A stretch of DNA of 64,000 nucleotides, from the NCBI RefSeq assembly GCF_040183065.1, contig NC_091131.1, positions 14,659,800-14,723,799 of the forward strand, in the 5' to 3' direction. Every line of letters starts with the position of its first letter. Position 1 is the first letter of the stretch. Origin of the DNA: Periplaneta americana (taxonomy: Eukaryota > Arthropoda > Insecta > Blattodea > Blattidae). Below are positions 29,330-41,400 of this stretch, piece by piece. The notes under the pieces are model-generated. The model ran no database searches. It was given only the letters and a program-made list of their open reading frames with translations, and was not told the DNA's origin. The position numbers and the translations under genes are program-made.

Positions 29330-29998
29330 ATAGACTCACCTCCTCGTGGTGTACCCTGGAAACGTTTATAACAAACGGCTAAGTAGTCTATCACCTAAGG
29401 AGAAGAATCAATGGCATAAATAAAATTGTACATCTGCAATGGATACCTTCTCACTGCGGTATTGCCGGGAATGAAGCAGCAGACTTTCTGGCAAAGAAAG
29501 GAACAACTATCGCCCTTTCATATTCTAACATGCTGCCATTCCATAGAGCATCTACAAATATAAGCAGCCGAGTGAGACAATGTTTCCATAAGAGTTTGGA
29601 GGACCAAATTAAACATAAACACTGGAAGGACGTACTAAACTCCCCTCTCCCCGAATGGCCCAGAAGAGAAGCTGTTGCGACGTTCCGCACTGCAGTCGGT
29701 CATGACTGCCTGGGTAATCACCTCCGCCGCCTGGGTGTATTATCCAGCCCCCACTGCATGCTCTGTGGATGTTCCGACACCATGGACTCAAACCACATTA
29801 AGACTTGTCCAGCACTTTCATCTGTCAGCTTTGTGGATAGGTACTGGTAGCCCAGAGAAAGAATGCAACAGTGCTGGCATCCTCTCCTTCATAGTATCAC
29901 TTTGACATTGTTCACTTTATTTCGTTTTCTTTCCTTTTAGTTTTTATCGCCATTGTATGGTCAATGACTCTAGTCAAGTGCCACTGCATTGAATAAAA
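29330..29998 (+). pseudogene. Non-LTR retrotransposon 3' end with RNase H and zinc knuckle
   Basis: The plus strand reads RRINGINKIVHLQWIPSHCG, IAGNEAADFLAKKG (RNase H end), RTAVGHDCLGNHLRRLGVL, PHCMLCGCSDTMDSNHIKTC (terminal Cys/His knuckle) and a stop at about 29850. A 3' UTR and an A-run at about 29995 follow, so this is a true 3' end of an I/Jockey-like copy, 5'-truncated. Confidence 0.85.
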
Positions 29999-30098
29999 AA
30001 AAAAATTTGATTTATTATTGTATTTTCTTGAGATATATATATTTTTCTAGGAAATCAAATTAATTTGTATTAATGTATCAGATTTGCTTTTTATAATG

Positions 30099-30341
30099 AA
30101 TTGAGTAGCTTAATATCAAAGACGGACATCTGTCTTCTCCATAGTTTTGATCTAGAGGCAATTTTTTAATTCACAGCGTTCTTTGTAATATTTAACACAA
30201 TTTATTTTATAAATATAGTGTTAGAGTTTGCATATGGTTTCACTATAACTTGAAACAGCATGAAAAATTGTATAAAAAACCACAACTATCTGAATTTCGA
30301 TTGAGGTCAGATGTCCGTCTTTGATATTAAGCTACTCAATT
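30099..30341. mobile_element. MITE, 243 bp
   Basis: Inverted ends share AATTGAGTAGCTTAATATCA and then AAGACGGACATCTG. A flanking AATT at both ends is palindromic, so the TSD cannot be told from the TIR. Confidence 0.75.
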
Positions 30342-30600
30342 AACTGCAGACCTCTGGAAAAAGAACTAAAGAAGAGACTAGTTAAGTGCTTTGTATGGAG
30401 TGTGGCATTGTATGGGGCAGAAACATGAACATTACGACGACGTGAAGAGAAATGAATAGAAGCATTTGAAATGTAGATATGGAGAAGAATGAAACATGTG
30501 AAGTGGATAGACAGGATAAGACAGAATGATGCTGAAACTGATCAGGAAGAGGAAAAGGAATTGATTGGGTCACTGGCTGAGAAGAAACTGCCTACTAAAG
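30342..30600 (+). pseudogene. RTE-like fragment (second family)
   Basis: The plus strand reads LKKRLVKCFVWSVALYGAET, then a stop, TLRRREEK.IEAFEM, and MKHVKWIDRIRQND. Same family as 40541-41400. Dead, with several stops. A G-run at 30627-30636 and unrelated sequence follow. Confidence 0.8.
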
Positions 30601-31295
30601 GATGCACCATGCGATTTCTATCTATGGGGGGGGGGCATTTAAAAATAAGGTTTATGCAAAAAAGCTGCATGCAATAAATAAGCTTAAAGTCTATATAAGA
30701 GTCGAAAACGAGTCAATCAGTGAAGCAGAACTTCTTAAAGTAATTAACAATTTCGTAAGATGGTGTCAACAGTGTGTAGCAGTTGGTGGAGGATATTTTC
30801 AACACCTACTTTGAGCTGGTAAGTACAAATTCCTATATTAAATGTTTCAGTGCCGGCAGACTGGGTGGGTGCTTGGCTGCAGATAAGCTCCTAGCGTTAG
30901 ATGATGGGAAAATGAAAACCGTGCAGCTGAACAAAACCGTGCCACTGTAACATAAAATTTTCTAAATTCTTGGTGAAATAATATTTTCAGGCAACTAACA
31001 AGATTATGTAATTGAAATTCTAGTCTCTAATCCATGTTTACTCTGTTCCCCATGTAAAGTCTTGATATATACCGTACTGACTTTTTCCATTGTAAGACTT
31101 CGTGATCCAAACTGGAAGTTAGCTTCAATCTATAGCTGAGATCATGCTTTTAGCACGTGTACATGTGTTATTGACTGTTGTATTTATTGGTTTCTACAAT
31201 CCTTTAAAAATGTCCATTTAATCGTTTTCAGTATTTTAATCTTAATATATTCATCTGTGAGTGTGACCCATATTCATTTCCAAAGAAAATGAATA
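30601..31295. other. No gene recognised
   Basis: Contains a 70-codon plus-strand frame at 30602-30814 (MHHAISIYGGG... INNFVRWCQQ...) that is protein-like but unassigned, then AT-rich sequence. Confidence 0.3.
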
Positions 31296-31737
31296 GTGTT
31301 CAATATCTTTTACAAACAAATTTTTGTTTTTATCTTGGAAGATAGGTGTAAAATAAAGAAGCTTTGGAAAGTTATCACAACTCGATTAAAAGCAAGCCGA
31401 AATGAGACATTTTGCAGGGCTTTTAAAGTAAAAATATATGGAAGAAACATCTGGATTTGCAATTGTGAATCTACAAATAAATTATTTTGTTTCCTGTGCC
31501 TGCTATTTGCTAAGGGTAAAGATACGAGCTGGACATGCACTGGTGTGTCATATTTAAGCCATTTGACACAGGAAATTAAGAAGGATGAGAAATCTAATGT
31601 TCATAAGAATGCTTGCCTAGATTTATTGGTCCTTGGAAGAACAGAAATTAGGCAACAGCTTAGCTCAGCTTTTAGGCAGGATGTTGAAAGACAGAATGAT
31701 AACCTAAGGAAAAATAGCTATGTACTTTCAAAGATAA

Positions 31738-31768
<31 letters not shown>

Positions 31769-31911
31769 GGCTCTTTTTAAGGTAATTATCTACTATAAAG
31801 CACTAGTATTTTTTTTAATTTTTCAGAAATTAGATCTTGTTTAAATTGTTGGAAAAGTATGTAATATCATAAGAGAAGTAAACCCGTCATTTTAGGCACG
31901 AACCGCCACTG
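31296..31911 (+). pseudogene. hAT transposase N-terminal fragment (TTF/ZMYM-like zinc finger)
   Basis: The plus-strand frame reads NIWICNCESTNKLFCFLCLL, SWTCTGVSYLSHLTQEIKKD, EKSNVHKNACLDLLVLGRTE and then IRQQLSSAF.QDVERQNDN, KNSYVLSKII. This is the zinc-finger entry and first helices of a hAT/ZMYM1-like transposase. It runs into a (CAT)n microsatellite at 31738-31768 and is truncated. 31899-31911 (GAACCGCCACTG) matches a hAT right TIR, like that at 6971-6982. No matching left end was found. Confidence 0.8.
31738..31768. repeat. (CAT)n microsatellite
   Basis: About ten CAT units at the truncation point of the hAT fragment; the His-repeat reading is an artefact. Confidence 0.95.
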
Positions 31912-34337
31912 AAAACTGTTATTGTTTGCATTTGCTCAATTTCTTTCTATTCTGTTTAACATTATACACATTACACATGCAAAACCTACTGGTATTTATG
32001 TTGTTAATGTAGCATAGCATTACCGGTATATGAAATTACAGAACAACTGGGCCTATACTACCATTTGAGGACATGAATAGCTACTTTCTCGCCTGAAGTC
32101 TAATTTTTTCTCTTATGGTTGATAATCTGTAACCATTTTATCTACGATAATTAAGATGTAAAAAAGTATGATAGTGAAAGTATTTGGGTAGCAGGAATTT
32201 ATTTCAGATGTACATTAGCTTGCAAACTGAGATTATGGCAGTGACGGAGAAAGTAGGAGTACATGGAGAAGATAAATAATTAAAAATATAAACGAGAATA
32301 TTATTTTGCCCATCAGTTACTGAAGTTTTGAGTATATTCCCAGTTGTACATTCTAATATCGTTTTTAGTATTACCAATATACAAAATCTATGAGATCAAT
32401 TGCGGGAGTTTTCGCACTCCCTCCATCTTTGAACGATACTCGGAACTAACATCACGGTGGACTGTATTCAGCTGTCTTCCTCTGGTGGCGAGAGGAAGAA
32501 ACCGGCAGTCGCTTTGTGTTGGCCGACCGTGGTAAACGTTGTGTCCTAGTACGTCTGTTGACATTTTTTATGAGTAATTGAGACGGCGGCCTTAGTGTCT
32601 AGATAAATTTTATACTTCGAGTAACAGAATTACTAATTTCATGGCTTAGCTTCTGTTTATCAGTACTGCATAAAACTCGCGCGTAAGAATTGCAATTTTA
32701 CCCTTTTGTTTAATGATACAAGGATTGGTTCATGAGGGCTTGTGGGAGGGGTGACAGAAGCAGACCATGACATGTAGCGTTTCTTTATTTATTGGAGACA
32801 AACTATTATTATATGTGAACTCAATAGGTACTTACATAACTGAATTCTGGAAAAGTGAGTGATTGCTGTTTGTGCGTGTGTTCAGGTGTTTTTGTGCAGA
32901 TACCTATCGTATTTTGCGACCCTTTACTTGTAATGTGGGCACAATGCAATGTTTTTGTTAGTAGTGTGAGGTCTTTCCGTAGCATCGGCCTATGTTGGAT
33001 GCATTGGTGCAAGAAGAAAAGAGGGGTCTCATGTTATGATATATTTCCATGAATATCAACGCCACAGGATCTACAAAGGTACTGAATTTGGGATGACATT
33101 TATATAGTAATTGATAATGTTGATATTTTAAAATTAGTGTGCAATAGTATACACTGAGATAGCATGAGTATTTGCATGATGTGAAGGAGTGTGGTGGAGA
33201 TTTTAAACATTTTTTTTTTAGTAGAGGTTATGATTTGTGTTTTCTGGTTTATGAAATATATAATGCTGTGAAAAGCGTATAATAGGCCTATGCCTATATA
33301 GTTTTCTGTTCAAGATTGGGCATTTTAAACACGTTATGTATGAAAGAAGGTCGTCGGTTTTTTCGTACTTCTGTAATCAATTGTTTAATCATGCGTAACT
33401 TAATTTACATATCCCAACATTTTTTTATGAAACAAAACTTCAAAATTATTAGACAAATAGTCTATAAAATATAATTACCAATAGCTATGAATTTTAACTA
33501 AATACAAAAGAACACATGGATCTAAACTGTTTATTTTCAGGTCATAAAATAATGCGATTATACTGTTTACATGGATATTCTTTGGCTGATAGACAAGAAC
33601 AAAAAACTTAGATACAAATGAACAAAAGAGAGTTCAGAACAATTTCATTTTAAAAATAAAGGAATAGCTTAATGACTTCTGAACAAATTGCACGAAATGG
33701 CCTCTATTGATTACACAAACTGATTTTTATTGCCAGTTCAATTTGAATATTGTGCATAATCTCATTCTGTTCCACCTTATAATAAATTAATTATATATAA
33801 TTAGGACAATTAGGTATGTTTTGTAGTTCCACGTGCGAAAGTGGGAAGGAGAATACCGAAATTTGTTAGGCATAAATACCTGAAATATAACTTACAATAT
33901 TGACTGTAGCATTAGCTAGTAATGTATAAAATAAATATATTTAAGCGTGTTTTCTATGTGATTTTAAATTTATTCTCTTTTCATATTTGCTTCTCACTCC
34001 AATTTTTTTCTATTGGTTTGAAAGTCACTATTCTAGTGTGAACTTGAACAGTCTAATTTTGTAGTAAGGTATACATAGGTATTTCATTTTGATCCCCTTG
34101 CATTATTTGACACATGAGGTCGTAGTTAGGCCTAAGTAAGAATAAGATTCACAATATTCAACTTTAACTGGCAATAAAAATGCTTACAGTTTCTCTAATT
34201 CTAAGGACATGCATTATGAAACGGAAAAATATTGATATGATGCTAGTTCACCTCTTGTGAGATAAATGACAGTAAAGTAAGCTTACACTTAGGCCTACTA
34301 AGAGAATTAGCACATTCACAAGTCTAGGAATGGGTTT
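31912..34337. other. Gene-poor AT-rich stretch
   Basis: No coding family or transposon end recognised. 32400-32600 is richer in CpG and GC than its surroundings and might be a promoter or 5' UTR. Confidence 0.4.
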
Positions 34338-34410
34338 GTCTTCTCCTCCTCCTTCTTCTTCTTCTTCTTCTTCTTCTTCTTCTTCTTCTTCCTCCTCCTT
34401 CTCCTCCTCC
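34338..34410. repeat. (TTC/TCC)n microsatellite
   Basis: Pyrimidine triplet run; the Ser-repeat reading is an artefact. Confidence 0.95.
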
Positions 34411-35144
34411 CTATTATACCACTATCGCAGTGTTAGGGAACTGCCTCGAACCCACTTTTTGAATTTCATTCTGTCTCCTGTTAATCTGCCAAATTGGCTT
34501 AACTGCCTTTCCTCTGTTCGCTGGAACTAGTTTAATTCCTTCTTCCCATGTAGTCCTTGGTCTTCAACTGGTCTCTTCTGCCTTTATGGTCCTATCTAAT
34601 TCAACTTAACGAAAATAGGCTAAGTCTGTTGAGCTACAGAGAAAAAACATTAAGTCAAAATCACTTTTTAAGATAATTTAATCAGTTCCCAAGATTAAGT
34701 AGCCTATTTTATTAGAATCTATTTTCATTTTTCTTAAATCTCAGCAGCTTCTTAGAGTTTACCTGTATTTCATTGTGGCAGTCATTCATCATTTTTTTCC
34801 AATTTGAATGCCTGACTTTAACCTCTTTGGGACTTCAGTTCAGTTTTGCTTGTTCTTATCACGTGGTATAAACTAAGTTACTGATCATAACTTATCTGTA
34901 TTTTGTTAAAACAGCCATCATACATGAATTGATTTTGTTACACAGTTTCACTATGTAGGCTAGTTTCAGGAGCAGAAAAAAATTGTTTCAATATTGAGAC
35001 GACCCAATATATGTTGTAGACTTCCATAAACGAAGGTCATTTCTAAGAGCCGCCATACTTAGGTATATAAACAATAGATTATAAGACCTCTGTAACTATA
35101 GGAAGACAGTATTGGGAGATAATACAGGATAATGGCTACAATTG
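34411..35144. other. No gene recognised
   Basis: AT-rich sequence. The stretch 34420-34600 (cctcgaacccac, tgtagtccttggtcttcaac) looks repeat-derived but is unassigned. Confidence 0.35.
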
Positions 35145-35422
35145 AGGACCGTTTTTGCAAAACTTGCTAACTGCAAAATTTGCAAAATTGAGATTTTGAT
35201 GGATTCGTTAACACAAGGCAGGCCTCTACATGATGTTCAACTCGTCTTAGTAAAATTGGGCTATTTCTCTTCATTGTAGTGTTTCAAAGTATGATCGTTT
35301 TTTTTTTCAAAGCTTGCTTTCTGCTATAAGTGAGAGTTACAGCAAAACTTGCTTACTATAGTGTTTTGTCTCTCCTGTAAAATTTAGTTTTTTCAGTTAG
35401 CAAGTTTTGCAAAAACGGTCCT
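35145..35422. mobile_element. Foldback MITE, 278 bp
   Basis: The ends are a perfect inverted repeat of 29 bp beginning AGGACCGTTTTTGCAAAACT. More gcaaa/tttgc blocks lie inside. TSD unclear. Confidence 0.8.
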
Positions 35423-36294
35423 GAATTGCAAAATATGTGATAGAGGTTTAGAAGGGGAACTTTTAAATTGAATGTCTTGCGTCTGTGGGTATGATAATTT
35501 CAGGGTCCCTGCATAATCCCATAAAGCTACAGTCCTTGAAAAGTGTTGACCTCAGAAACACGTTTCTCCCATTCTAGCATGTTTCTCACAAACATGGTTC
35601 ATTCTCTAATTTCGAATATTCTATTATCCTTCCTTTCTCTTAACTCTTCCTTCTTATGAGATTTGCCACTGTCAGTTCTCTTTCTAAATCTGTAAGTAGG
35701 AAGTTATCTGTTAAAGTCTAAATACTTAGGTTTGGCTCTTTATATTTTAATGATCAAATTCAATTCAATATAGTTGCAAAACTCCTTGTTAACCCACATC
35801 CTCCAAGCCTGATTGACTACATATAGACTTACTGTTCTCTAACCAGGAGATCAACCGTGAAAGGAATGTGCTTACTATTGCGTCATCTATTGGAGCGAAG
35901 TAGATAGATAATATTATCGTTATAACGTCTGTTTAAAAACCATGCTCTCTCCTGCATTTGTTATTTCCTGTATGGAGAGATTAAAAGACCAGGAGATTAA
36001 CAGTGATCTAATTTTGTAACTAGGGTAGTATAAATATGTGTGTATCAATGTTATTGTTTGTGCTGTGAGAGCGAGCCAAGCGAGCCAATAGAGATACGAG
36101 TACCCACGTGTGTGACTTTATGACATCTTATGGCATCAACATTCATTCACAGCATTACTTCGCTTCGTCTCATCCGGCGGAGACTTTCTCGTGGTTGGAG
36201 CACAGTACTTCACTTAAAATATATTTGGTAGGCTAAGTACTTTTGTAAAAGTTTTAGCTCCATATATGATTTCGATTGTATCATGGTGGTACCA

Positions 36295-36295
<1 letters not shown>
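35423..36295. other. No gene recognised
   Basis: AT-rich. A GC-richer patch at 36060-36200 holds gcgagccaagcgagccaa and a CACGTG E-box; role unknown. Confidence 0.35.
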
Positions 36296-36340
<45 letters not shown>

Positions 36341-36662
36341 GGTAAAAGGTAAAGGTATCCCCGTAACATGCCATGAAGGCACATGGGGGGGCATGAAGGT
36401 AGAGCCCCATGCTTTCCATGACCTCGGCACTAGAATGAGGTGATGTGGTCGGCATCACGCTCTGAACGCCTTTTAACCCCGGGAAAGACCCGGTACTCAA
36501 TTTTATAGGAGGCTGAGTGAACTTTGGGACCGTTCTGAAAGTTTGGCAACGAGAAAAAAATCCTGTCACCACCTGGGATCGAACCCCGGACCTTCCAGTC
36601 CGTAGCCAGCTGAATAATAATATTAATAATAATAATAATAATAATAATATAATAATAATAAT
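36296..36662. repeat. (AAT)n microsatellite split by a SINE
   Basis: AAT runs at 36296-36341 and 36613-36662 flank the SINE, which therefore inserted in the microsatellite. Confidence 0.9.
36342..36612 (-). mobile_element. tRNA-derived SINE, minus strand
   Basis: Minus-strand head CAGCTGGCTACGGACTGGA, then a perfect B box GGTTCGATCCC, then a body with TCCCAAAGTTCACTCAGCCT and CATGGGGCTCTACCTTCATG. The 3' end is ctttaccttttacc. The AAT target hides the TSD. Confidence 0.8.
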
Positions 36663-36809
36663 CCATAACTAATACCACTGTTGCCATGACAATCACCTTC
36701 ACCACCACCATTAGTATGTCACCTTCACTACAACCACTGTCTCTACCATTACCATAACCATCCACCACCATCCCCTTAGAGCCCGGATTTATTATGTACT
36801 GAAAGTTAA

Positions 36810-37580
36810 GGGGAATTGGACGTTATCGCATGCAAAGTAATGGTAAAAATAGCCTATCTTCAAGCAGTCATAAATGTAATACTATTTATCACAGCTATTT
36901 CATTTTTTAGTGATATATGTATACACATTAAACTTTAAAATGAAAAAAGAATGGTTAATCTAGTGTAAATCTTACCCTTAAATTAATTTTTGAATTTAAA
37001 CATATGTTTTACATAAATTCACTACATATCTGTGATTAGGTACACTCTATTCACTTATCATAGCACACATTGAATTACAATTTTGGCCACTTACTGCTAA
37101 CAGATACTAAAACATACCCTACTAAAATTATTAAAATATCTGTAATATTATGGGCATAGGGCTTATACTAATCTTCAATTTTTTTAAAATTATTGACGGT
37201 GATGATTACTATAAGCCCTATGCCCATAATATTACAGATATATGAATAATTTTAGTAGGGTATGTTTTAGTATCTATTAGCAGTAAGTGGTCAAATTTTC
37301 AATTCAATATGTGTTATAATAAGTGAATAGAGTGTACCTAATCACAGACATGTAGTGAATTTATAAAAAAAAAAATTGTGCTTAATTAAAAAAAAAATAA
37401 TTTAAGGATACAGATTTACTCTAGAGTCACCATTCTTTTTCATTTTAAAGCTTAATATGTATACACACATAGCTAACAAAAATGAAAGACCACTGGTAAA
37501 TAGTAGACTATTATATTTATGACTGCTAGAAGATAGGCTATTTTTACCATTATTTTGCATGCGATAATGACCAACTCCCC
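36810..37580. mobile_element. Foldback element with TTAA target, 771 bp
   Basis: Long inverted arms (about 36810-37175 and 37200-37580). Ends read GGGGAATTGGACGTTATCGC and GGGGAGTTGGTCATTATCGC. TTAA flanks both sides (36806-36809 and 37581-37584), the target of piggyBac-type elements. The arm centres are nearly identical (agccctatgcccataatatt), the outer parts more diverged. No coding sequence. Confidence 0.85.
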
Positions 37581-37584
37581 TTAA

Positions 37585-38117
37585 TACCGTTAATTGGTAT
37601 AGCCTAGCTTATAAACATACAAACCATGCCCCCATTCTTTTCAGATGCCATTCCTATCATTCAGTATTTCCCTGATATCGTTAAGAGCCTTCAATCGTCT
37701 TAAATGCCTTTAAATCATTTCGACAATTTAAGCGAAAATGTGCGGGTGTTGAAAGATCATGTTTCTCTGAATATATTAATCGAGACATCTTCAAGTAGCT
37801 CCGGAACGTGGCGCTGAGGGTGTTGCTCCTCATAGATTCGCTTTGCCTAATCAGCAATGCCGTAAGATGTTCCAAATGCCTTATGCATGTCTGCAAGTTC
37901 AGTATTTGTATACCGATGCATTATAATCTCATGAAGTTAAATAAACAGACCTCACAGATGATATTTTGTGACATACAACAAACGTCAGTTATTATTTCCA
38001 TGGTAACAAGAACAGCTGAAACATAAATGCAACCATAATGTGAGTGATGAGCTCTATCTTTTATACAAAGCATTTCCGGACACTACTTTATTAAGAAAAG
38101 ATGTTTATTTTCATGTC
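37585..38117. other. No gene recognised
   Basis: Ordinary-looking sequence with short frames only (for example 37681-37896 minus and 37808-38026 plus, which overlap as shadows). Confidence 0.35.
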
Positions 38118-38125
38118 CTCTATCA

Positions 38126-39019
38126 CAGCGTTTCTCAAACTATGGTCCGCGGACCAGCTATTACATTATAGCTGAAAATCTCAGAGATTGGAAATGACAC
38201 ATGGCAATCGCTTTCACTTTTTCTCCCAGTACTGACATTTTATGAAATTTATTACCCTACCCGTCTATTGACTTCCCACTCTACTCTCAGTAACAAAAGA
38301 GGGATTTAAAGCACTATGAACGTGGTGTTTCTCGCCATCTTTTCCCTGCACTTCTGGTGCTGCACCTGTAACCCAGCCAGGGACCACCCGAATTCATTAT
38401 AGAGGACCAAAGTACCGAACCTTTTCATGTATTTATGACTTTAAATCTTTCTTATGTGGTACACCCTAGTAGTTGCCTATGTCTCTGTTAAATAGTGCCC
38501 TTTATACATAATGAAAAACTGGCTTCGATCCGGATCTTTGAAAAGAAAGGAACGTGATGATACGCTTCATTTAGGCATTGCTAATAGTTCAGAAGCTGTG
38601 TGTGACGATGTTAATATCAGTGATTCTAGTGCCATTAAAGAAATATCTAGTCATTAAAATATAGGCCTAGAACAACTGTGTAAGAATCGACAGGCTCATT
38701 CATCTCATTAATGTGAATACCAACATTTATTTTTAACAAGTTAAATATTATCCAAACTCTAATAGCATTGAATTATTAAAAAAACGGAAATGAATTTTCT
38801 TCTATTAACATTAACTAAATGAGATAATACTAATATAAAATTAATTGAATTAAATTAATTTTAATTAATTAATTCTAATTTAAAATATAAGTATACTGGT
38901 ATTAAAATTTGCTACAAAAATTATAAATTTACTTTCGAAGGGAATGAGAGTAAGGTGGTCCGGGGCACTTTTCTGACTTAAAAAATGGTCGCCACTTCAA
39001 AAAAGTTTGAGAAACGCTG
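38126..39019 (+). mobile_element. hAT element (Charlie-like ends)
   Basis: TIR CAGCGTTTCTCAAACT at the left and its complement AGTTTGAGAAACGCTG at the right. The 8-bp TSD ctctatca lies at 38118-38125 and 39020-39027. Next to the TIR lies tatggtccgcggaccag. Length 894 bp with a short transposase start inside. Confidence 0.94.
38511..38657 (+). pseudogene. hAT transposase N-terminal remnant
   Basis: 48 codons: MKNWLRSGSLKRKERDDTLH, then acidic/serine residues to KEISSH and a stop. M..WL..GSLKRK is the usual start of Charlie-type hAT transposases. The rest was deleted. Confidence 0.7.
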
Positions 39020-39185
39020 CTCTATCACATCAGAAAATTAGGAATAGTTATTCTGTCACACCCTGTATATCTGGCCGCAATGAAAATTAATAAAGCTTTC
39101 TTAAATATATTATGAAATATTGTAAACCAAGAATGTTTATGACTACATTGTTAAACATCAGATAAAACTATAACAAGTGTGATAG

Positions 39186-39560
39186 ATAGATAGTAAACTG
39201 CCCCCCATTGAGGGTAGCCCTTATGGACTCAGTATATCAAAAAAAATATTATAGGCCTACATATATAAACATAGATATTAAATTTTAAAGAAGGGAAACA
39301 AAGAAAAGGGCGTGAAAAATTACAATTGCTATTAATGTGGCTCCATGTGATTAATTAGGATTTGGCAGGATTTTTTTAACACAATTATCACAATGTCATC
39401 CCTCAGAGATGTTGGCAGAGCAAACTGCCGTCGAAATCCTTCGAAAAAAGCTGGTATAGTCCCTCGAGCACCTATGAGCAAGCCGAATACCTCAACGTGA
39501 ATTAAGGCATATTTCAGCTTGAAATAGTTGACTGTAGGCTCATAGATCATAGACTGTAAA
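39186..39560 (-). pseudogene. R2-like non-LTR retrotransposon 3' end
   Basis: Minus-strand frame 39550-39332 reads MIYEPTVNYFKLKYALIHVE, VFGLLIGARGTIPAFFEGFR, TSLRDDIVIIVLKKSCQILI and NHMEPH. It matches in order the C-terminus of the copy at 57480-58571 (VFGL..G.R.TIP...... IISNHLY). The 3' UTR ends with a tactatctatctatc run at 39181-39194. Confidence 0.75.
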
Positions 39561-40540
39561 ATTGTCGTACAAAATACGTTATTCAGCGAGATGTAATAAT
39601 TATCAGAAAGTGTAGATCTACATATTTAAAGTTCCTTTGCAAGAAAGTTAAGTGAAACAAAATAATCGTCTCTGATATAGGCCTAAGCAACTTATGAACA
39701 GACAAGGTATGCTTTTTTTTGCAATGGAAGAAAATCCCTTTAACTCAGACTTACCTACGTATCGCACCATATTAACAGTGAACAGATTCTGCAAAAATAG
39801 ATCAATGTTGTTTTCATTAAGGTAGCGCTGTGTAGCGCTAAATATTGCTTTCTTTCCAAAGCGGAATATTTTGTCAGTTATCTTTGTCACACACAGACTC
39901 TGGCGTATTTATTTAACAGTTCGCACTGTGGTGTAAATCAGTGTTATGCGTGGGATCTCAAATATGACTTAATTTTGTTTTCTTGTTACCAGTCCCTGGA
40001 GCATTAAAGAAAAATTGCTGTTCTGCACTATATGACAGCTTGGCAAGAACTAATGTAAGAAATCGTCAGCTGTTATATAAGCATAACATGTAGTGGGAAG
40101 TAGGTGTGAAGAATGGAAACTAGAATAACTGTAGGTAACATTTTATTGCGTGAAGATGATTTTTATGCAAGCTTTACAAATTTTAAACATTATAAGATGA
40201 CAGCCGTGTTATTTTTTTGTATGTAAGTGATATAGCCTATCCTAACTTAGTTACTTTTTTACGTTCTTCTTCTTCTTTTTTTTTCCTCTTCACATTCTCA
40301 GCCTTTAGTTTTTTTTTTTTTCGTTCTTCATCTTTCCCTACTCAACCTTATCTGTTTTTTCCTATTTCTTCTTTTTCTCATTCTTGTCCATCTTTTTCTT
40401 CCTATTCTTCTTCGGTTTCATCTCATTTATGGTTGATATAAATCACTCCATTCAGTCGGATTGTAAAATAGTAAGCTACTATAGTAGGCCTGCGTGTAAA
40501 ATGTTTCGGAGTTGGTATCTTAGACACACATTATTCCTGA
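39561..40540. other. No gene recognised; pyrimidine-rich tract
   Basis: T/C-rich stretch at about 40255-40420. The 80-codon minus-strand frame 39890-39648 has no recognisable domain. Confidence 0.35.
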
Positions 40541-41400
40541 ACTTTTCTTCCGTTCACCATTCCTCCCAGTACTTCCTTCAATAGGCAGTTTCTCCTTAGC
40601 CAGTATCCCAGGAAATTTCTTTTTATCTTCTTGATTAGTTTCAGCATTATTATTTCTTCACTCACTCGTTCCAACACAGCTTCATTTCTTATTCTGTCAG
40701 TCATTTCACACACTCCATTCTTCTCCATATCCATATTCCAAATGCTTCCAGTCGTTTCTCTTTACTTCGTCGTAATGTCCAGGTTTCTGCCTTATACAAT
40801 GCCACACTTCACACAAAGCACTTCACTAGTCCCTTACTTAGTTCTTTTTTCCAAAGGTCCGTAGAAAATGTTCCTTTTCCTATTAAAATCTATCTTTTTC
40901 CATTACTGTCCTCGTTTTGACTTCTTGGCAGGAACTCATTTCGAAATTGCACGTTTACCTTCTTCATTTTTCTTTCTATAACAATGGTCTTCGTCTTGTT
41001 TGCATTTATCTTCTTCTCATACTGCTCACAGCTGTCATTTAAGCTCAAGAATGATCTTCTCCTCTGCTAACAACACCATATCAGCAAATCTTATGCGCTT
41101 TATTCTTCTTTCTCCTACTATCACTCCTCCCGTTTTCTGAAAACAGTTCTTTACTAAATCCTCCAAGTAGATGTTGAACAGGGAAGGTGATAAAAGACAT
41201 CCTTGACGTACTCCTCCCCCGATTTCACTTCCTTCTGGCTTTCTTCTCCTATCCTGACTTTCACTCGTTTCATATAAAGATTATTGGACAGTCTCCTCTC
41301 TTTCCAATCCACGCCAATTTTCTTTAGGATCCCCACCAGTTTATTCCAATCCACTCTGTCAAAAGCCTTTTCTAAGTCCACAAATACTACATGTCACTTC
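40541..41400 (-). pseudogene. RTE-like retrotransposon fragment (second family) with RT motifs
   Basis: The minus strand begins with MDLEKAFDRVDWNKLVGILK (RT motif with the first catalytic Asp context) near 41381. Further broken pieces follow: RIRFADMVLLAEE (the usual ADD box reads ADM), ETWTLRRSKEKRLEAFGIWI, WRRMECVK and RRNCLLKEVLGGMVNGRKV near 40560. Many stops. Same family as 30342-30600. Confidence 0.85.

Noticed and set aside
31741-31766. His-rich segment as a metal-binding motif
   Set aside because: It is a (CAT)n microsatellite at the truncation point of a hAT fragment.
34330-34530. Ser-rich 66-codon frame
   Set aside because: TTC/TCC microsatellite translation.
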